In this document: one piece after another, positions 32,737 to 41,453 of the stretch
How positions within the stretch are numbered: the stretch's first letter is position 1
Layout: every line of letters starts with the position of its first letter
Source of the DNA: an uncultured Roseovarius sp.
Lineage (GTDB): Bacteria; Pseudomonadota; Alphaproteobacteria; Rhodobacterales; Rhodobacteraceae
Reading direction: 5' to 3'
DNA length: 64,000 bases
NCBI GenBank assembly: GCA_947503145.1
Contig: CANNCP010000003.1
Coordinates: forward strand, 186,001-250,000
The notes under the pieces: model-generated
What the model was told of the DNA's origin: nothing
Databases searched by the model: none
What the model saw: only the letters and a program-made list of their open reading frames with translations
Program-made: the position numbers and the translations under genes

Positions 32737-35700
32737 ATGAGCACGCCAGAGAACAACAGCCCCGATGCGGCGGACGCCCGGCATCTGCGCCGCCAGAGCC
32801 GCCGCAGGCGAAGGCGCAAGGCGGGGCTGTGGTCGTTGATCAGCATGGCGGCGATGGCCGGAGCGGCGACGCTGCTGATGCTGTCCTATCTTGGCACGCC
32901 AGTCACGGTGCCGGACTGGTTGCGCGCCCGGATCACCGAGCGGATCAACCAGAATACCGGCGAGATCCAGGTCGAGTTGGGTCATATGGTCGTGGCGATC
33001 GAGGAAGGCTGGATACCACGCCTGTCGCTGCGCGACGTGGTGTTGCGTGGCCCCGACGGCATGCGGCTGGCCAATCTGTCCGAGTTGGGCGGCAGGGTTG
33101 CCCTGCAACCGCTGCTGCGCGGCAAGCTCCAGCCGGGCAGCATTCGCGTTTCGGGTGTGCAACTGAGCCTGCGCCGCGACCGTAGTGGTGCGGTCGATGT
33201 GGCGCTGGACGGGCCGGATGCGGTGGACGGCCTGCGCGGTGCCACCGGGATCACCGCGATCATCCGCAGGATCGACGACGCGTTGCAGCGCCCCGAACTG
33301 GCGGCGCTGTCACGGATAACGGCCGACAATCTGACGCTGCGTTACGAGGATGCGCGCGCGGGCCGGGCCTGGAATGTCGATGGCGGGCAGATCGCGCTGA
33401 CCCGTGAGGGCGACGACCTACAGATCCGGGGCAATTTCGCGCTGCTGGGGGCGCGGGGCTATGCCTCCACGCTGGAAATGAATTATGCCAGCCGCATCGG
33501 CGAACTCGGCGCCGAGTTCGGCGTCAATATTCAGGATGTACCGTCCGGCGACATTGCCGGGCAATCCCCGGCACTGGCCTGGCTGGTGGCGCTTGACGCG
33601 CCGATCTCGGGCGCGCTGCGGGTCGAGGTCGAAGACGATGGCGCGCTCGGTCCATTGAACGCGACGCTGCAGATCGGCGCGGGCGTGCTGCAACCCACCG
33701 AGGCGACCACGCCGATCGCATTCTCCTCGGTGCGCAGTTACTTTACCTACAACCCCCGGACCCAGACGATGCGGTTCGAGAGCCTGTCGATCAGCAGCAA
33801 ATGGGTTACGGCACGGGCCGAAGGCACGGCGGTTCTCATCGGGGTGCAGGACGGCTGGCCCACCGAATTGCAGGCGCAGATGCGCATGACGGGTATCACT
33901 GCCGACCCTGCGGACCTCTACCCTCAGCCGATACAGATTGATGCGGCCACGATGGACATGCGGCTGCAGTTGGAGCCGTTCCACCTGAGCCTGGGGCAGC
34001 TCAGCCTGTCGGATCAGGGGCGGCAGCTGATCCTGAGCGGCGAACTGAAGGCCGAAGAGACGGGCTGGGATCTTGCGCTGGATGGACGGATAGACGGGCT
34101 GAGTTATCACCGGCTAATGGAGCTGTGGCCCGAATCGGCGGCCGACAAGACCCGCAGCTGGATCGAGGAGAATGTGAGCGCGGCCAGCCTCGGCAATGTG
34201 CAGCTCGCGGTGCGATCAAAGCCCAAGCACCGGCCCAAACTTTTCCTCGGGTTCGATTACCAGGGGCTGGATACGCGGTTCGTGAAGGAAATGCCGCCCA
34301 TCGAGGGCGCCTTGGGCCACGCGTCGCTTTATGACGGGCGGTTCGCGATCCATGCCGAAGAGGGACGCATCAAATCCGCACAGGGTGGCTATATCGACAT
34401 TGCCGGCACCAGTTTCGTGGTGCCGGATGTCTGGCACAAGGGGGCGGCGGCCGAGGTAGAGCTTGGAACCGAGAGTACGATTACCGCCGCGCTGGCGTTG
34501 CTGGACGAAAAACCATTCGAATTTCTAAGCAAGCAGGACAGGCCGGTTACATTGGCCGACGGGCGTGTGCGGCTGAGCGGGCGGCTGAATTTTCCGTTGG
34601 TGAAAAAGGTCGGACCCGGCGATGTCGTCTTTGACGTGTCCGGCAACCTGAGTGAGGTCCGCAGCGAGGTGCTGGTTCCGGGCCGCGTGCTGAGCGCTGC
34701 GGCGCTATCGGTGCACGCGGACAACGAAACCCTTGAGGTGAGCGGTGATGGCCTGTTGGGGCAGGTGCCGTTCAATGGGCGCTGGCGGTCGCCGCTGGGG
34801 CCGGATGGGACCGGACAGAGCCGCCTGACCGGCTGGATCGAGCTGTCAGAGCGCTTCGCGGACGAGTTCGGCGTCGGGCTGCCACCGGGCAGCCTGAACG
34901 GGCAGGGGCGCGGCGATATCACCGTCGATCTGAACCGGGACGGCACCGGCGATTTTGCCCTCACTTCGGATATGGCGGGCGTCGGATTGCGTCTGGCGCA
35001 GCTAGATTGGGCCATGGCACAGGCCGCGCGTGGCCGGCTGGAGGTGCGCGGGCGACTGGGCACACCGCCACAGATAGATCTGCTGGAACTGGATGTACCC
35101 GGGTTGCGCGCACGCGGCAGCATTCAGCTGCGTCCGGGTGGCGCGCTGGACCGGGCGCTGTTTTCGCAGGTCGAGGTGGGCAACTGGCTCAATGCGCCGG
35201 TAGAACTGGTGGGGCGCGGTGCGGCGCTCACTCCGGCGGTGCATGTGAATGGCGGCACGATCGATCTGCGCCAGACCAAGCTGAGCGGTGGACGCGACGC
35301 CAGCCAGAAACAAGGGGCGCCGATCACTCTTAATCTGGACCGGTTGCAGGTTTCCAACGGCATGGCGCTGACGAATTTTACAGCGCAGCTTGACACATCG
35401 CGCGGCACCGAGGGCACGTTTGCGGGCCGGGTGAACGGCGGCACCGCGATCACCGGGCGCATCGTGCCACAGCGCGGGCGCAGTGCGTTTCGCATCCGTT
35501 CTGACAATGCCGGCGGGGTTCTGGACGCGGCAGGATTGCTCAAGAAGGCGCATGGCGGCAATCTGGATCTGATCCTGACGCCCGCTGCGGCCGCAGGCAC
35601 CTATGACGGGCAACTGGAAGCGGAAAACGTCTGGCTTTCGGATGCGCCCGCGCTGGCGGCGCTGCTCAGTTCGCTGAGTGTCGTCGGCCTGCTGGAGCAG

Positions 35701-36138
35701 ATGTCGGGCAACGGCATCCTGTTCAACAAGGTCGATGCGCGGTTCCAGCTGTCGCCGCGCCGGGTTACGCTGCTCAGCAGCAGCGCGGTCGGCGCGTCGA
35801 TGGGCATTTCGATGGACGGCTATTACTTTCTGGAGAACAGCCAGATGGATATGCAGGGCGTGGTATCGCCGCTCTATCTGGTTAATCAGGTGGGCGGCAT
35901 ATTCACCCGTCAGGGCGAGGGGTTGGTCGGCGTCAATTACAAGATCAAGGGACCGGCGGCCTCGCCCCGAGTAATGGTCAATCCCCTCTCGATCTTGACG
36001 CCGGGCATGTTCCGCGAGATTTTCCGCCGTCCGCCCCCCACGGTCGCTCGCAGCCAGACCGAAGATGCAACCGGAAAGCCGGCACCGGAACCTGATCAAC
36101 GCAGCGCGCCGAGGCAGAACCAGCGCCATGACCGCTGA
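32737..36138 (+). CDS. AsmA/YhdP-like envelope protein (DUF3971 and AsmA-like C-terminal)
   Basis: A 1133-residue protein with a basic cytoplasmic N-terminus (RRQSRRRRRRK), one transmembrane anchor at about 28-52, and a very long periplasmic beta-rich body. It ends in the AsmA-type region (SMGISMDGYYFLENSQMDMQ, VVSPLYLVNQVGGIFTRQGEG, VNYKIKGPAASPRVMVNPLS). Proteins of the AsmA/YhdP/TamB group form bridge-like grooves that carry phospholipids between membranes. The Pro/Gln-rich tail is probably disordered. It lies 36 bases upstream of queA, with which it may be co-transcribed. The ATG has AGGATGAG upstream. Confidence 0.85.
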   Translation: MSTPENNSPDAADARHLRRQSRRRRRRKAGLWSLISMAAMAGAATLLMLSYLGTPVTVPDWLRARITERINQNTGEIQVELGHMVVAIEEGWIPRLSLRDVVLRGPDGMRLANLSELGGRVALQPLLRGKLQPGSIRVSGVQLSLRRDRSGAVDVALDGPDAVDGLRGATGITAIIRRIDDALQRPELAALSRITADNLTLRYEDARAGRAWNVDGGQIALTREGDDLQIRGNFALLGARGYASTLEMNYASRIGELGAEFGVNIQDVPSGDIAGQSPALAWLVALDAPISGALRVEVEDDGALGPLNATLQIGAGVLQPTEATTPIAFSSVRSYFTYNPRTQTMRFESLSISSKWVTARAEGTAVLIGVQDGWPTELQAQMRMTGITADPADLYPQPIQIDAATMDMRLQLEPFHLSLGQLSLSDQGRQLILSGELKAEETGWDLALDGRIDGLSYHRLMELWPESAADKTRSWIEENVSAASLGNVQLAVRSKPKHRPKLFLGFDYQGLDTRFVKEMPPIEGALGHASLYDGRFAIHAEEGRIKSAQGGYIDIAGTSFVVPDVWHKGAAAEVELGTESTITAALALLDEKPFEFLSKQDRPVTLADGRVRLSGRLNFPLVKKVGPGDVVFDVSGNLSEVRSEVLVPGRVLSAAALSVHADNETLEVSGDGLLGQVPFNGRWRSPLGPDGTGQSRLTGWIELSERFADEFGVGLPPGSLNGQGRGDITVDLNRDGTGDFALTSDMAGVGLRLAQLDWAMAQAARGRLEVRGRLGTPPQIDLLELDVPGLRARGSIQLRPGGALDRALFSQVEVGNWLNAPVELVGRGAALTPAVHVNGGTIDLRQTKLSGGRDASQKQGAPITLNLDRLQVSNGMALTNFTAQLDTSRGTEGTFAGRVNGGTAITGRIVPQRGRSAFRIRSDNAGGVLDAAGLLKKAHGGNLDLILTPAAAAGTYDGQLEAENVWLSDAPALAALLSSLSVVGLLEQMSGNGILFNKVDARFQLSPRRVTLLSSSAVGASMGISMDGYYFLENSQMDMQGVVSPLYLVNQVGGIFTRQGEGLVGVNYKIKGPAASPRVMVNPLSILTPGMFREIFRRPPPTVARSQTEDATGKPAPEPDQRSAPRQNQRHDR

Positions 36139-36174
36139 ACGCGCAAGGCGCGAATACCCAAGGATACCATCCCG

Positions 36175-37272
36175 ATGAAGCTGAGCGATTTCGATTTTGA
36201 TCTGCCCGAGGCGCTGATTGCCACGCGGCCGGCGCGCCCGCGCAGCGCGGCACGGTTGCTGGTGGCACATGGCGACCAGGTGGCGGATGCACATGTCCAT
36301 GATTTGCCGGACTGGCTGCGTCCGGGGGATCGGCTGGTGCTGAATGATACGCGGGTGATCCCGGCGCGCCTTAACGGGCTGCGCCATCGCAGCGGTGCCG
36401 CAGGTGAAACCGAGGCGCAGATCGAGGTGACGCTGCTGGAGCCGCAGGTCGAAGCGGGCAACTGGAGCGCGATGATCAAGCCGCTCAGAAAACTGCGCGA
36501 GGGCGAGCGGATCACGTTCGGCGCTGGTCTCAACGCCGTATTGCTGGCGAAGGTCGATGGGCAAGGTGTTTTGCAGTTCAACCTGACCGGCGATGATTTC
36601 GACGCTGCACTGGCGCGGGCGGGAGCGATGCCGCTGCCGCCCTATATTGCCGCGCGACGCGCCGCCGATGCGCAGGACGCGCAGGATTATCAGACCGTCT
36701 GGGCACGTCATGCGGGCGCCGTCGCGGCACCGACCGCATCACTGCATTTTGACGCGGCACTTCTGGCGGCGCTGGAGGCGCGGGGCGTGCAGGTGAGTTA
36801 TGTCACGCTGCATGTGGGCGCAGGTACCTTTCTGCCGGTAAAGGTCGAGGACGTGACCAGCCACAAGATGCATGCCGAATGGGGCGAGGTGACACAGGCC
36901 GCTGCCACCGAGATCGCCGCGACCAAACGGGCAGGCGGACGGGTGATTCCGGTGGGCACCACCGCGTTGCGCCTGATCGAGAGTGCGGCGCGCGAAAACG
37001 GTGAAATCAGGCCGTGGCAGGGCGAGACGGACATCTTCATCTACCCCGGGTTCACATTTTTCGTGACCGACGCGCTGATGACCAATTTCCACCTGCCGAA
37101 ATCAACCCTGCTGATGCTGGTCGCGGCGTTCATGGGGCAGGGGCGCATGAGGCGGGTCTATGCCCATGCGGTGGCACAACAGTACCGGTTTTTTTCTTAC
37201 GGCGATGCTTCGCTATTGATCCCTGATCAAATCGCTGCGACGGGGGCACAAACGACATCCGCGCGTCGCTAA
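36175..37272 (+). CDS. queA: tRNA preQ1(34) S-adenosylmethionine ribosyltransferase-isomerase
   Basis: A 365-residue QueA, which adds the ribosyl moiety of SAM to preQ1 in tRNA and rearranges it to epoxyqueuosine. Visible signatures: [46 protein letters not shown] block (here [17 protein letters not shown]), [32 protein letters not shown], and [26 protein letters not shown]. The size is normal. It sits between the AsmA-like gene and an MFS gene, all on the plus strand. Confidence 0.96.
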   Translation: MKLSDFDFDLPEALIATRPARPRSAARLLVAHGDQVADAHVHDLPDWLRPGDRLVLNDTRVIPARLNGLRHRSGAAGETEAQIEVTLLEPQVEAGNWSAMIKPLRKLREGERITFGAGLNAVLLAKVDGQGVLQFNLTGDDFDAALARAGAMPLPPYIAARRAADAQDAQDYQTVWARHAGAVAAPTASLHFDAALLAALEARGVQVSYVTLHVGAGTFLPVKVEDVTSHKMHAEWGEVTQAAATEIAATKRAGGRVIPVGTTALRLIESAARENGEIRPWQGETDIFIYPGFTFFVTDALMTNFHLPKSTLLMLVAAFMGQGRMRRVYAHAVAQQYRFFSYGDASLLIPDQIAATGAQTTSARR

Positions 37273-37332
37273 AGGGGCTGACAGGTCCGGCTCTGCCCAC
37301 TAGGCCGGGCAAATGAAATTGGGAGAGCCGCG

Positions 37333-38595
37333 ATGATCAAGGTCTTGTCCAGCGCATGGGCGCTGCTCTTGGGGATGATGCTGCTGCAGGTCGGTAATGG
37401 CATGCAGGGCACGCTGCTGGGCATACGCGGCCAGATCGAAGGCTTTACCACGTTAGAGATATCGTTGGTGATGTCGGGGTATTTCGTCGGCTTCCTATTT
37501 GGCTCGCGGATGGCGCCCGAGATGATCCGACGTGTCGGGCATGTACGGGTCTTTGCAGCACTTGCCTCGTTGATCTCGGCGGTGATGATTCTTTACCCGA
37601 CCTGGACCGACCCTTGGGTCTGGGGCGTGGGGCGTATCCTGATTGGGTTCTGTTTCTCGGGCGTGTACGTGACAGCCGAAAGCTGGCTGAACAATGCGGC
37701 GAGCAACGACAACCGCGGCAAGGCACTGTCGCTCTACATGATCGTGCAGATGATCGGGATCATATCGGCGCAGGGGCTGATAGTGGTGGCCGATCCCGGT
37801 GGATTTATTCTGTTCATCATCCCGTCGGTCCTGATTTCGCTGTCCTTTGCGCCCATCTTGCTGTCGATCAGCCCGGTGCCCGCATTTGACACCACCAAGC
37901 CGATGACTCTGCGCCAGATCATGAAGGTCTCGCCGCTGGGCTGTGTGGGCATGTTCCTGCTGGGAGGTATCTTTTCGGCCCAGTTTGGCATGGCGGCGGT
38001 CTACGGCGCCGAAGCAGGGCTGCGGATCGGGCAAATCTCGATGTTCGTGTCGGCCTTTTATATCGGGGCGCTGATCATCCAGTATCCGCTGGGATGGCTG
38101 TCTGACCGGATGGACCGCCGCGTGCTGATCAGCGTTGCGGCGGCGCTGATGGGCGTGGGGGCGATATGCGGTATGCTCTTTGGCGCATTTTTTCCGCTGC
38201 TACTGGTTTCGGCGTTCTTTGTCGGCGGGCTGTCCAATCCGCTCTATTCGTTGCTGATCGCCTACACGAACGACTTTCTGGCGCATGAGGACATGGCCGC
38301 CGCGTCGGGGGGCATGGTGTTCATCAACGGGCTGGGTGCGGTGGCTGGACCGGTGATCACCGGCTGGATGATGGGAATAATCGGCCCCAAGGGGTTCTTC
38401 GTCTACATCGCCTTTCTAGGGTTTGCCATGGCGATCTATGCGGCCTACCGGATGACGCAGCGGGCCTCGCCGTCCGTGGAGGATACCGACCGCTATGCTC
38501 CGGTCACGGCCTCGTCCTCGCCTGTGGCGGTCACATGGGCGCAGGAATACGCCATCGATATCGCGCAAGAAGAGGAGGACGAGCAGAATTCCTAG
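37333..38595 (+). CDS. MFS transporter (YcaD-like), second copy
   Basis: A 420-residue 12-helix facilitator, paralogous to the one at 23603-24826. The conserved loops appear as GSRMAPEMIRRVGHVR and GWLSDRMDRRVLISV, and helix 5 has AESWLNNAASNDNRGKALS as in YcaD. The C-terminal 50 residues are a hydrophilic tail ending in an acidic stretch (IAQEEEDEQNS). Substrate unknown. GGGAGAG precedes the ATG, 60 bases after queA. Confidence 0.86.
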   Translation: MIKVLSSAWALLLGMMLLQVGNGMQGTLLGIRGQIEGFTTLEISLVMSGYFVGFLFGSRMAPEMIRRVGHVRVFAALASLISAVMILYPTWTDPWVWGVGRILIGFCFSGVYVTAESWLNNAASNDNRGKALSLYMIVQMIGIISAQGLIVVADPGGFILFIIPSVLISLSFAPILLSISPVPAFDTTKPMTLRQIMKVSPLGCVGMFLLGGIFSAQFGMAAVYGAEAGLRIGQISMFVSAFYIGALIIQYPLGWLSDRMDRRVLISVAAALMGVGAICGMLFGAFFPLLLVSAFFVGGLSNPLYSLLIAYTNDFLAHEDMAAASGGMVFINGLGAVAGPVITGWMMGIIGPKGFFVYIAFLGFAMAIYAAYRMTQRASPSVEDTDRYAPVTASSSPVAVTWAQEYAIDIAQEEEDEQNS

Positions 38596-38823
38596 GAAAA
38601 CGTGCGCGAATATGACGGATATGAAGCATTACGTTACTGTCAATGTTGCTAGAATTGTTCTTAACCTGTGGTGACAAAGCCTTTTGCGTTTTTCTGGCTC
38701 AAGAGAAATGGAAAATGCCCGCTCGCTTTCGATGTTGTGGGTCTTTTGCATGAAATCTGAGACGCAGAGGAACAGCAAAGCGCCTTGAGGCACGGAGTGA
38801 GCGGGCAATTAGGGAGTGGACCT

Positions 38824-39408
38824 GTGGTAACGCCTGATGATGTATTGAGTTTCTGGTTGGATGAGGTCGAACCGAAAGACTGGTACACGGTTTCTGACAC
38901 GCTGGACGCGACGATCCGCGAACGGTTTGCCGAGGCCTGGCAGGGGGCACGTGAAGGAGGGAATGGCCTGTGGCTGACTTACCCGAACGGTGCGCTGGCA
39001 TATATCATCCTCGTGGACCAGTTTTCGCGTAACATGTTCCGCGGCTCGGGCGAGGCCTTTGCCACCGACAAACATGGCGTGGCCGCCGCCAAGGTTGCGA
39101 TCCATCGCAAGTGGGACTTGCGCGTGGCCGAACCCGCGAGGCAGTTTTTCTATTTGCCGCTGATGCACGCCGAGAACCTGTGCGATCAGGAACGTTGCGT
39201 TCGCCTGATTTGCGAGCGGATGCCAGAGGGCCGGGAGAATAGCCTGCTGCACGCGCGGGCGCACCGCGAGGTGATCCGCCAGTTCGGGCGCTTCCCCTAT
39301 CGCAACGCGGCGCTGGGCCGGGCCAGCACCGAGTCCGAGCGCGCCTACCTTGAGGCAGGTGGCTATGCCGACACGTTGCGCCAGTTGCAGCAGAAAGACG
39401 CGGCATGA
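38824..39408 (+). CDS. DUF924 family protein
   Basis: A 194-residue all-helical DUF924 protein: TPDDVLSFWLDEVEPKDWY, the invariant LILVDQFSRNMFRG-type block (here IILVDQFSRNMFRGSGEAFA), FFYLPLMHAENLCDQERCV, and HREVIRQFGRFPYRNAALGR. The family is predicted to have a TPR-like superhelix and unknown function. The GTG at 38824 fits family N-termini and has GGGAG 8 bases upstream; a TTG further upstream is rejected. It stands alone between the MFS gene and lpdA. Confidence 0.87.
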   Translation: MVTPDDVLSFWLDEVEPKDWYTVSDTLDATIRERFAEAWQGAREGGNGLWLTYPNGALAYIILVDQFSRNMFRGSGEAFATDKHGVAAAKVAIHRKWDLRVAEPARQFFYLPLMHAENLCDQERCVRLICERMPEGRENSLLHARAHREVIRQFGRFPYRNAALGRASTESERAYLEAGGYADTLRQLQQKDAA

Positions 39409-39524
39409 TGCGACGATTGTGCTTTTGCACCGTGTCGGTATCCGCAACGTGAATTCTGGCATGTTCGCAGAAGCGCCAGCAGGTCCGTTATCGCGCTCCG
39501 TTCTGCGTTGTACTCGATTCTGAC

Positions 39525-39544
39525 ATAGTTTAGTACCAAACTAT
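39525..39544 (+). promoter_or_regulatory. Near-perfect 20-bp palindrome upstream of lpdA
   Basis: ATAGTTTAGTACCAAACTAT has one mismatched pair and ends 16 bases before the lpdA ATG. Its form (AGTTT-GTAC-AAACT) resembles operators of TetR-type repressors. A possible -35 TTGTAC lies at 39508-39513, so the palindrome would cover the -10. Confidence 0.45.
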
Positions 39545-39560
39545 CGAAAAGGAGAGAGAT

Positions 39561-40955
39561 ATGGCCGCGAAATCCTTTGACATGATTGTAATCGGCGCAG
39601 GCCCCGGCGGCTATGTGGCCGCGATCCGGGGGGCTCAGCTGGGGCTCAGCGTGGCGGTGATCGAGCGCGAGCATATGGGGGGCATCTGCCTTAACTGGGG
39701 CTGCATCCCGACCAAGGCGCTGTTGCGCTCGTCAGAGGTGTTTCACCTGATGCACCGTGCCAAAGAGTTCGGGCTGAAAGCCGAAGGCATCGATTACGAT
39801 CTGGATGCGGTGGTCAAGCGCAGCCGCGCGGTGGCCAAGCAACTGAACGGCGGCGTCGGACATCTGCTGAAGAAAAACAAGGTCACGACGATCATGGGCG
39901 AGGCGTCCGTGCCCGCCAAAGGCAAGGTTTCGGTCAAGACCGACAAGGGCACCGAAGAACTGAGCGCGCCGCATATCGTGCTGGCCACCGGCGCGCGGGC
40001 GCGCGAACTGCCGGGGCTTGAGGCGGACGGCGATCTGGTCTGGACCTACAAGCACGCGCTGTTGCCTCCGCGCATGCCGAAAAAGCTGCTGGTCATCGGA
40101 TCGGGTGCCATCGGCATTGAATTTGCCAGCTTTTATAACACTTTGGGCTGTGAAACGACTGTGGTCGAGGTGATGGACCGCATTCTGCCGGTGGAAGATG
40201 CCGAGATCAGCGACATGGCGGAAAAGGCGTTCACCAAACAGGGCATGAAAATTCTGCAAAAGGCCGGCGTCAAGCAACTGGACCGCGCCAAGGGCCGCGT
40301 GACCGCGCATATCGAGCAGGACGGCAAGGTGACGAAACACGATTTCGACACGGTGATTTCTGCGGTCGGCATCGTCGGCAATACCGAAGGTCTGGGGCTG
40401 GAGGCATTGGGCATCACAGTTGACCGGACACATGTTGTTACGGATGAGTTTTGCCGCACCGGGGTCGAGGGAATTTATGCCATCGGCGATATCGCAGGCG
40501 CGCCATGGCTGGCGCACAAGGCCAGTCACGAGGGCGTGATGGTGGCCGAACTGATCGCGGGCGGTCATCCGCATCCCATGAAACCCGGCAGTATCGCGGG
40601 CTGCACCTATTGCCACCCGCAGATCGCCTCTGTCGGGATGACCGAAGCAAAGGCCAAGGAGGCGGGGCACGAGATACGCGTGGGCCGGTTCCCGTTCATG
40701 GGCAACGGCAAGGCGATCGCGCTGGGCGAGCCGGAGGGGATGGTCAAGACCGTCTTTGACGCCAAGACCGGAGAGCTGCTTGGCGCACACATGATCGGTG
40801 CCGAAGTGACCGAGCTGATTCAGGGCTATGTCGTGGGTCGCCAGTTGGAGACCACCGAAGAGGATCTGATAAATACAGTTTTCCCACATCCCACACTGAG
40901 CGAGATGATGCACGAAAGCGTGCTGGACGCCTACGGACGGGTGATCCACTTTTGA
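39561..40955 (+). CDS. lpdA: Dihydrolipoyl dehydrogenase
   Basis: A 464-residue E3 flavoprotein. FAD motif GAGPGGYVAA at 12-21, redox-active disulfide Cys43-Cys48 in GGICLNWGCIPTK, NAD motif GSGAIGIEFASFY, the second FAD motif GIYAIGDIAGAPWLAHKA, and the catalytic His in the C-terminal FPHPTLSEMMHE. It regenerates lipoyl groups of 2-oxoacid dehydrogenases or the glycine cleavage system. The Trp in CLNWGC is typical of the E3 isoform linked to pyruvate dehydrogenase, yet no E1/E2 genes adjoin, so it is an orphan E3 serving distant complexes. GGAGAGAG precedes the ATG. The upstream palindrome suggests dedicated regulation. Confidence 0.94.
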   Translation: MAAKSFDMIVIGAGPGGYVAAIRGAQLGLSVAVIEREHMGGICLNWGCIPTKALLRSSEVFHLMHRAKEFGLKAEGIDYDLDAVVKRSRAVAKQLNGGVGHLLKKNKVTTIMGEASVPAKGKVSVKTDKGTEELSAPHIVLATGARARELPGLEADGDLVWTYKHALLPPRMPKKLLVIGSGAIGIEFASFYNTLGCETTVVEVMDRILPVEDAEISDMAEKAFTKQGMKILQKAGVKQLDRAKGRVTAHIEQDGKVTKHDFDTVISAVGIVGNTEGLGLEALGITVDRTHVVTDEFCRTGVEGIYAIGDIAGAPWLAHKASHEGVMVAELIAGGHPHPMKPGSIAGCTYCHPQIASVGMTEAKAKEAGHEIRVGRFPFMGNGKAIALGEPEGMVKTVFDAKTGELLGAHMIGAEVTELIQGYVVGRQLETTEEDLINTVFPHPTLSEMMHESVLDAYGRVIHF

Positions 40956-40965
40956 CCTGAGGGCG

Positions 40966-41316
40966 TCAGGCCTTGGCCTTGAGATAGTCGCGCAGAGCCT
41001 CCGCGTTATTGTGCACTTCGTCCTTGGCGCCATAGACGAGGGTGACGTGTCCGGCGCGTACATGCTCCAACAGGTCCTCCAGCGGCGCGCCGCATGCGTC
41101 CAGTTCGGCAAAATAGCGGTCGCGGAATTCGCCCCATTTATCGGGGTCGTGACCGAACCACTTGCGCAACGCGCCGCTCGGCGCAACGTCCTTGGCCCAA
41201 TAATCGAGCTGCGCATCCTCTTTCGAGATGCCGCGCGGCCAGAGCTTGTCGACCAGAATGCGCAGCCCGTCATCCTTGGCGGGCGCGTCATAGGCGCGTT
41301 TTGTATCAATATCCAT
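40966..41316 (-). CDS. DUF488 family protein (YeaO-like)
   Basis: A 116-residue protein with the DUF488 signature: RAYDAPAKDDGLRILVDKLWPRGISKE, then DYWAKDVAPSGALRKWFGHDP, FRDRYFAEL and HVTLVYGAKDEVHNNA. The function is not established. AGGAGG lies 8 bases before the ATG. It converges with lpdA (10-base gap) and is divergent from uvrA; the SOS box in the shared 137-base region sits 58-72 bases from its start, so it too may be DNA-damage responsive. Confidence 0.88.
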   Translation of the reverse strand: MDIDTKRAYDAPAKDDGLRILVDKLWPRGISKEDAQLDYWAKDVAPSGALRKWFGHDPDKWGEFRDRYFAELDACGAPLEDLLEHVRAGHVTLVYGAKDEVHNNAEALRDYLKAKA

Positions 41317-41373
41317 CAGCTTTTCCTCCTGCTTATGCGCTGCATCACTGCCGTCGGTTTCCGATTTTCAGGT

Positions 41374-41388
41374 GTTCCGCCTTCGTTC
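41374..41388 (+). promoter_or_regulatory. LexA (SOS) box upstream of uvrA
   Basis: GTTC-CGCCTTC-GTTC is a perfect match to the alphaproteobacterial LexA consensus GTTC-N7-GTTC. It is 66 bases upstream of the uvrA ATG. uvrA is a classic LexA target in Rhodobacter-type bacteria. Confidence 0.85.
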
Positions 41389-41453
41389 TCGATTCCGGGT
41401 TGGAGACTCAGGGATGATACACTATCTGTTAACCTCGCAGGTCCGGAGGCATC

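Noticed and set aside
38716-38807. TGCCCGCTC and GAGCGGGCA, a 9-bp inverted pair 74 bases apart upstream of the DUF924 gene
   Set aside because: Long spacing, no nested stems and no relation to a promoter; could be chance in GC-rich DNA.
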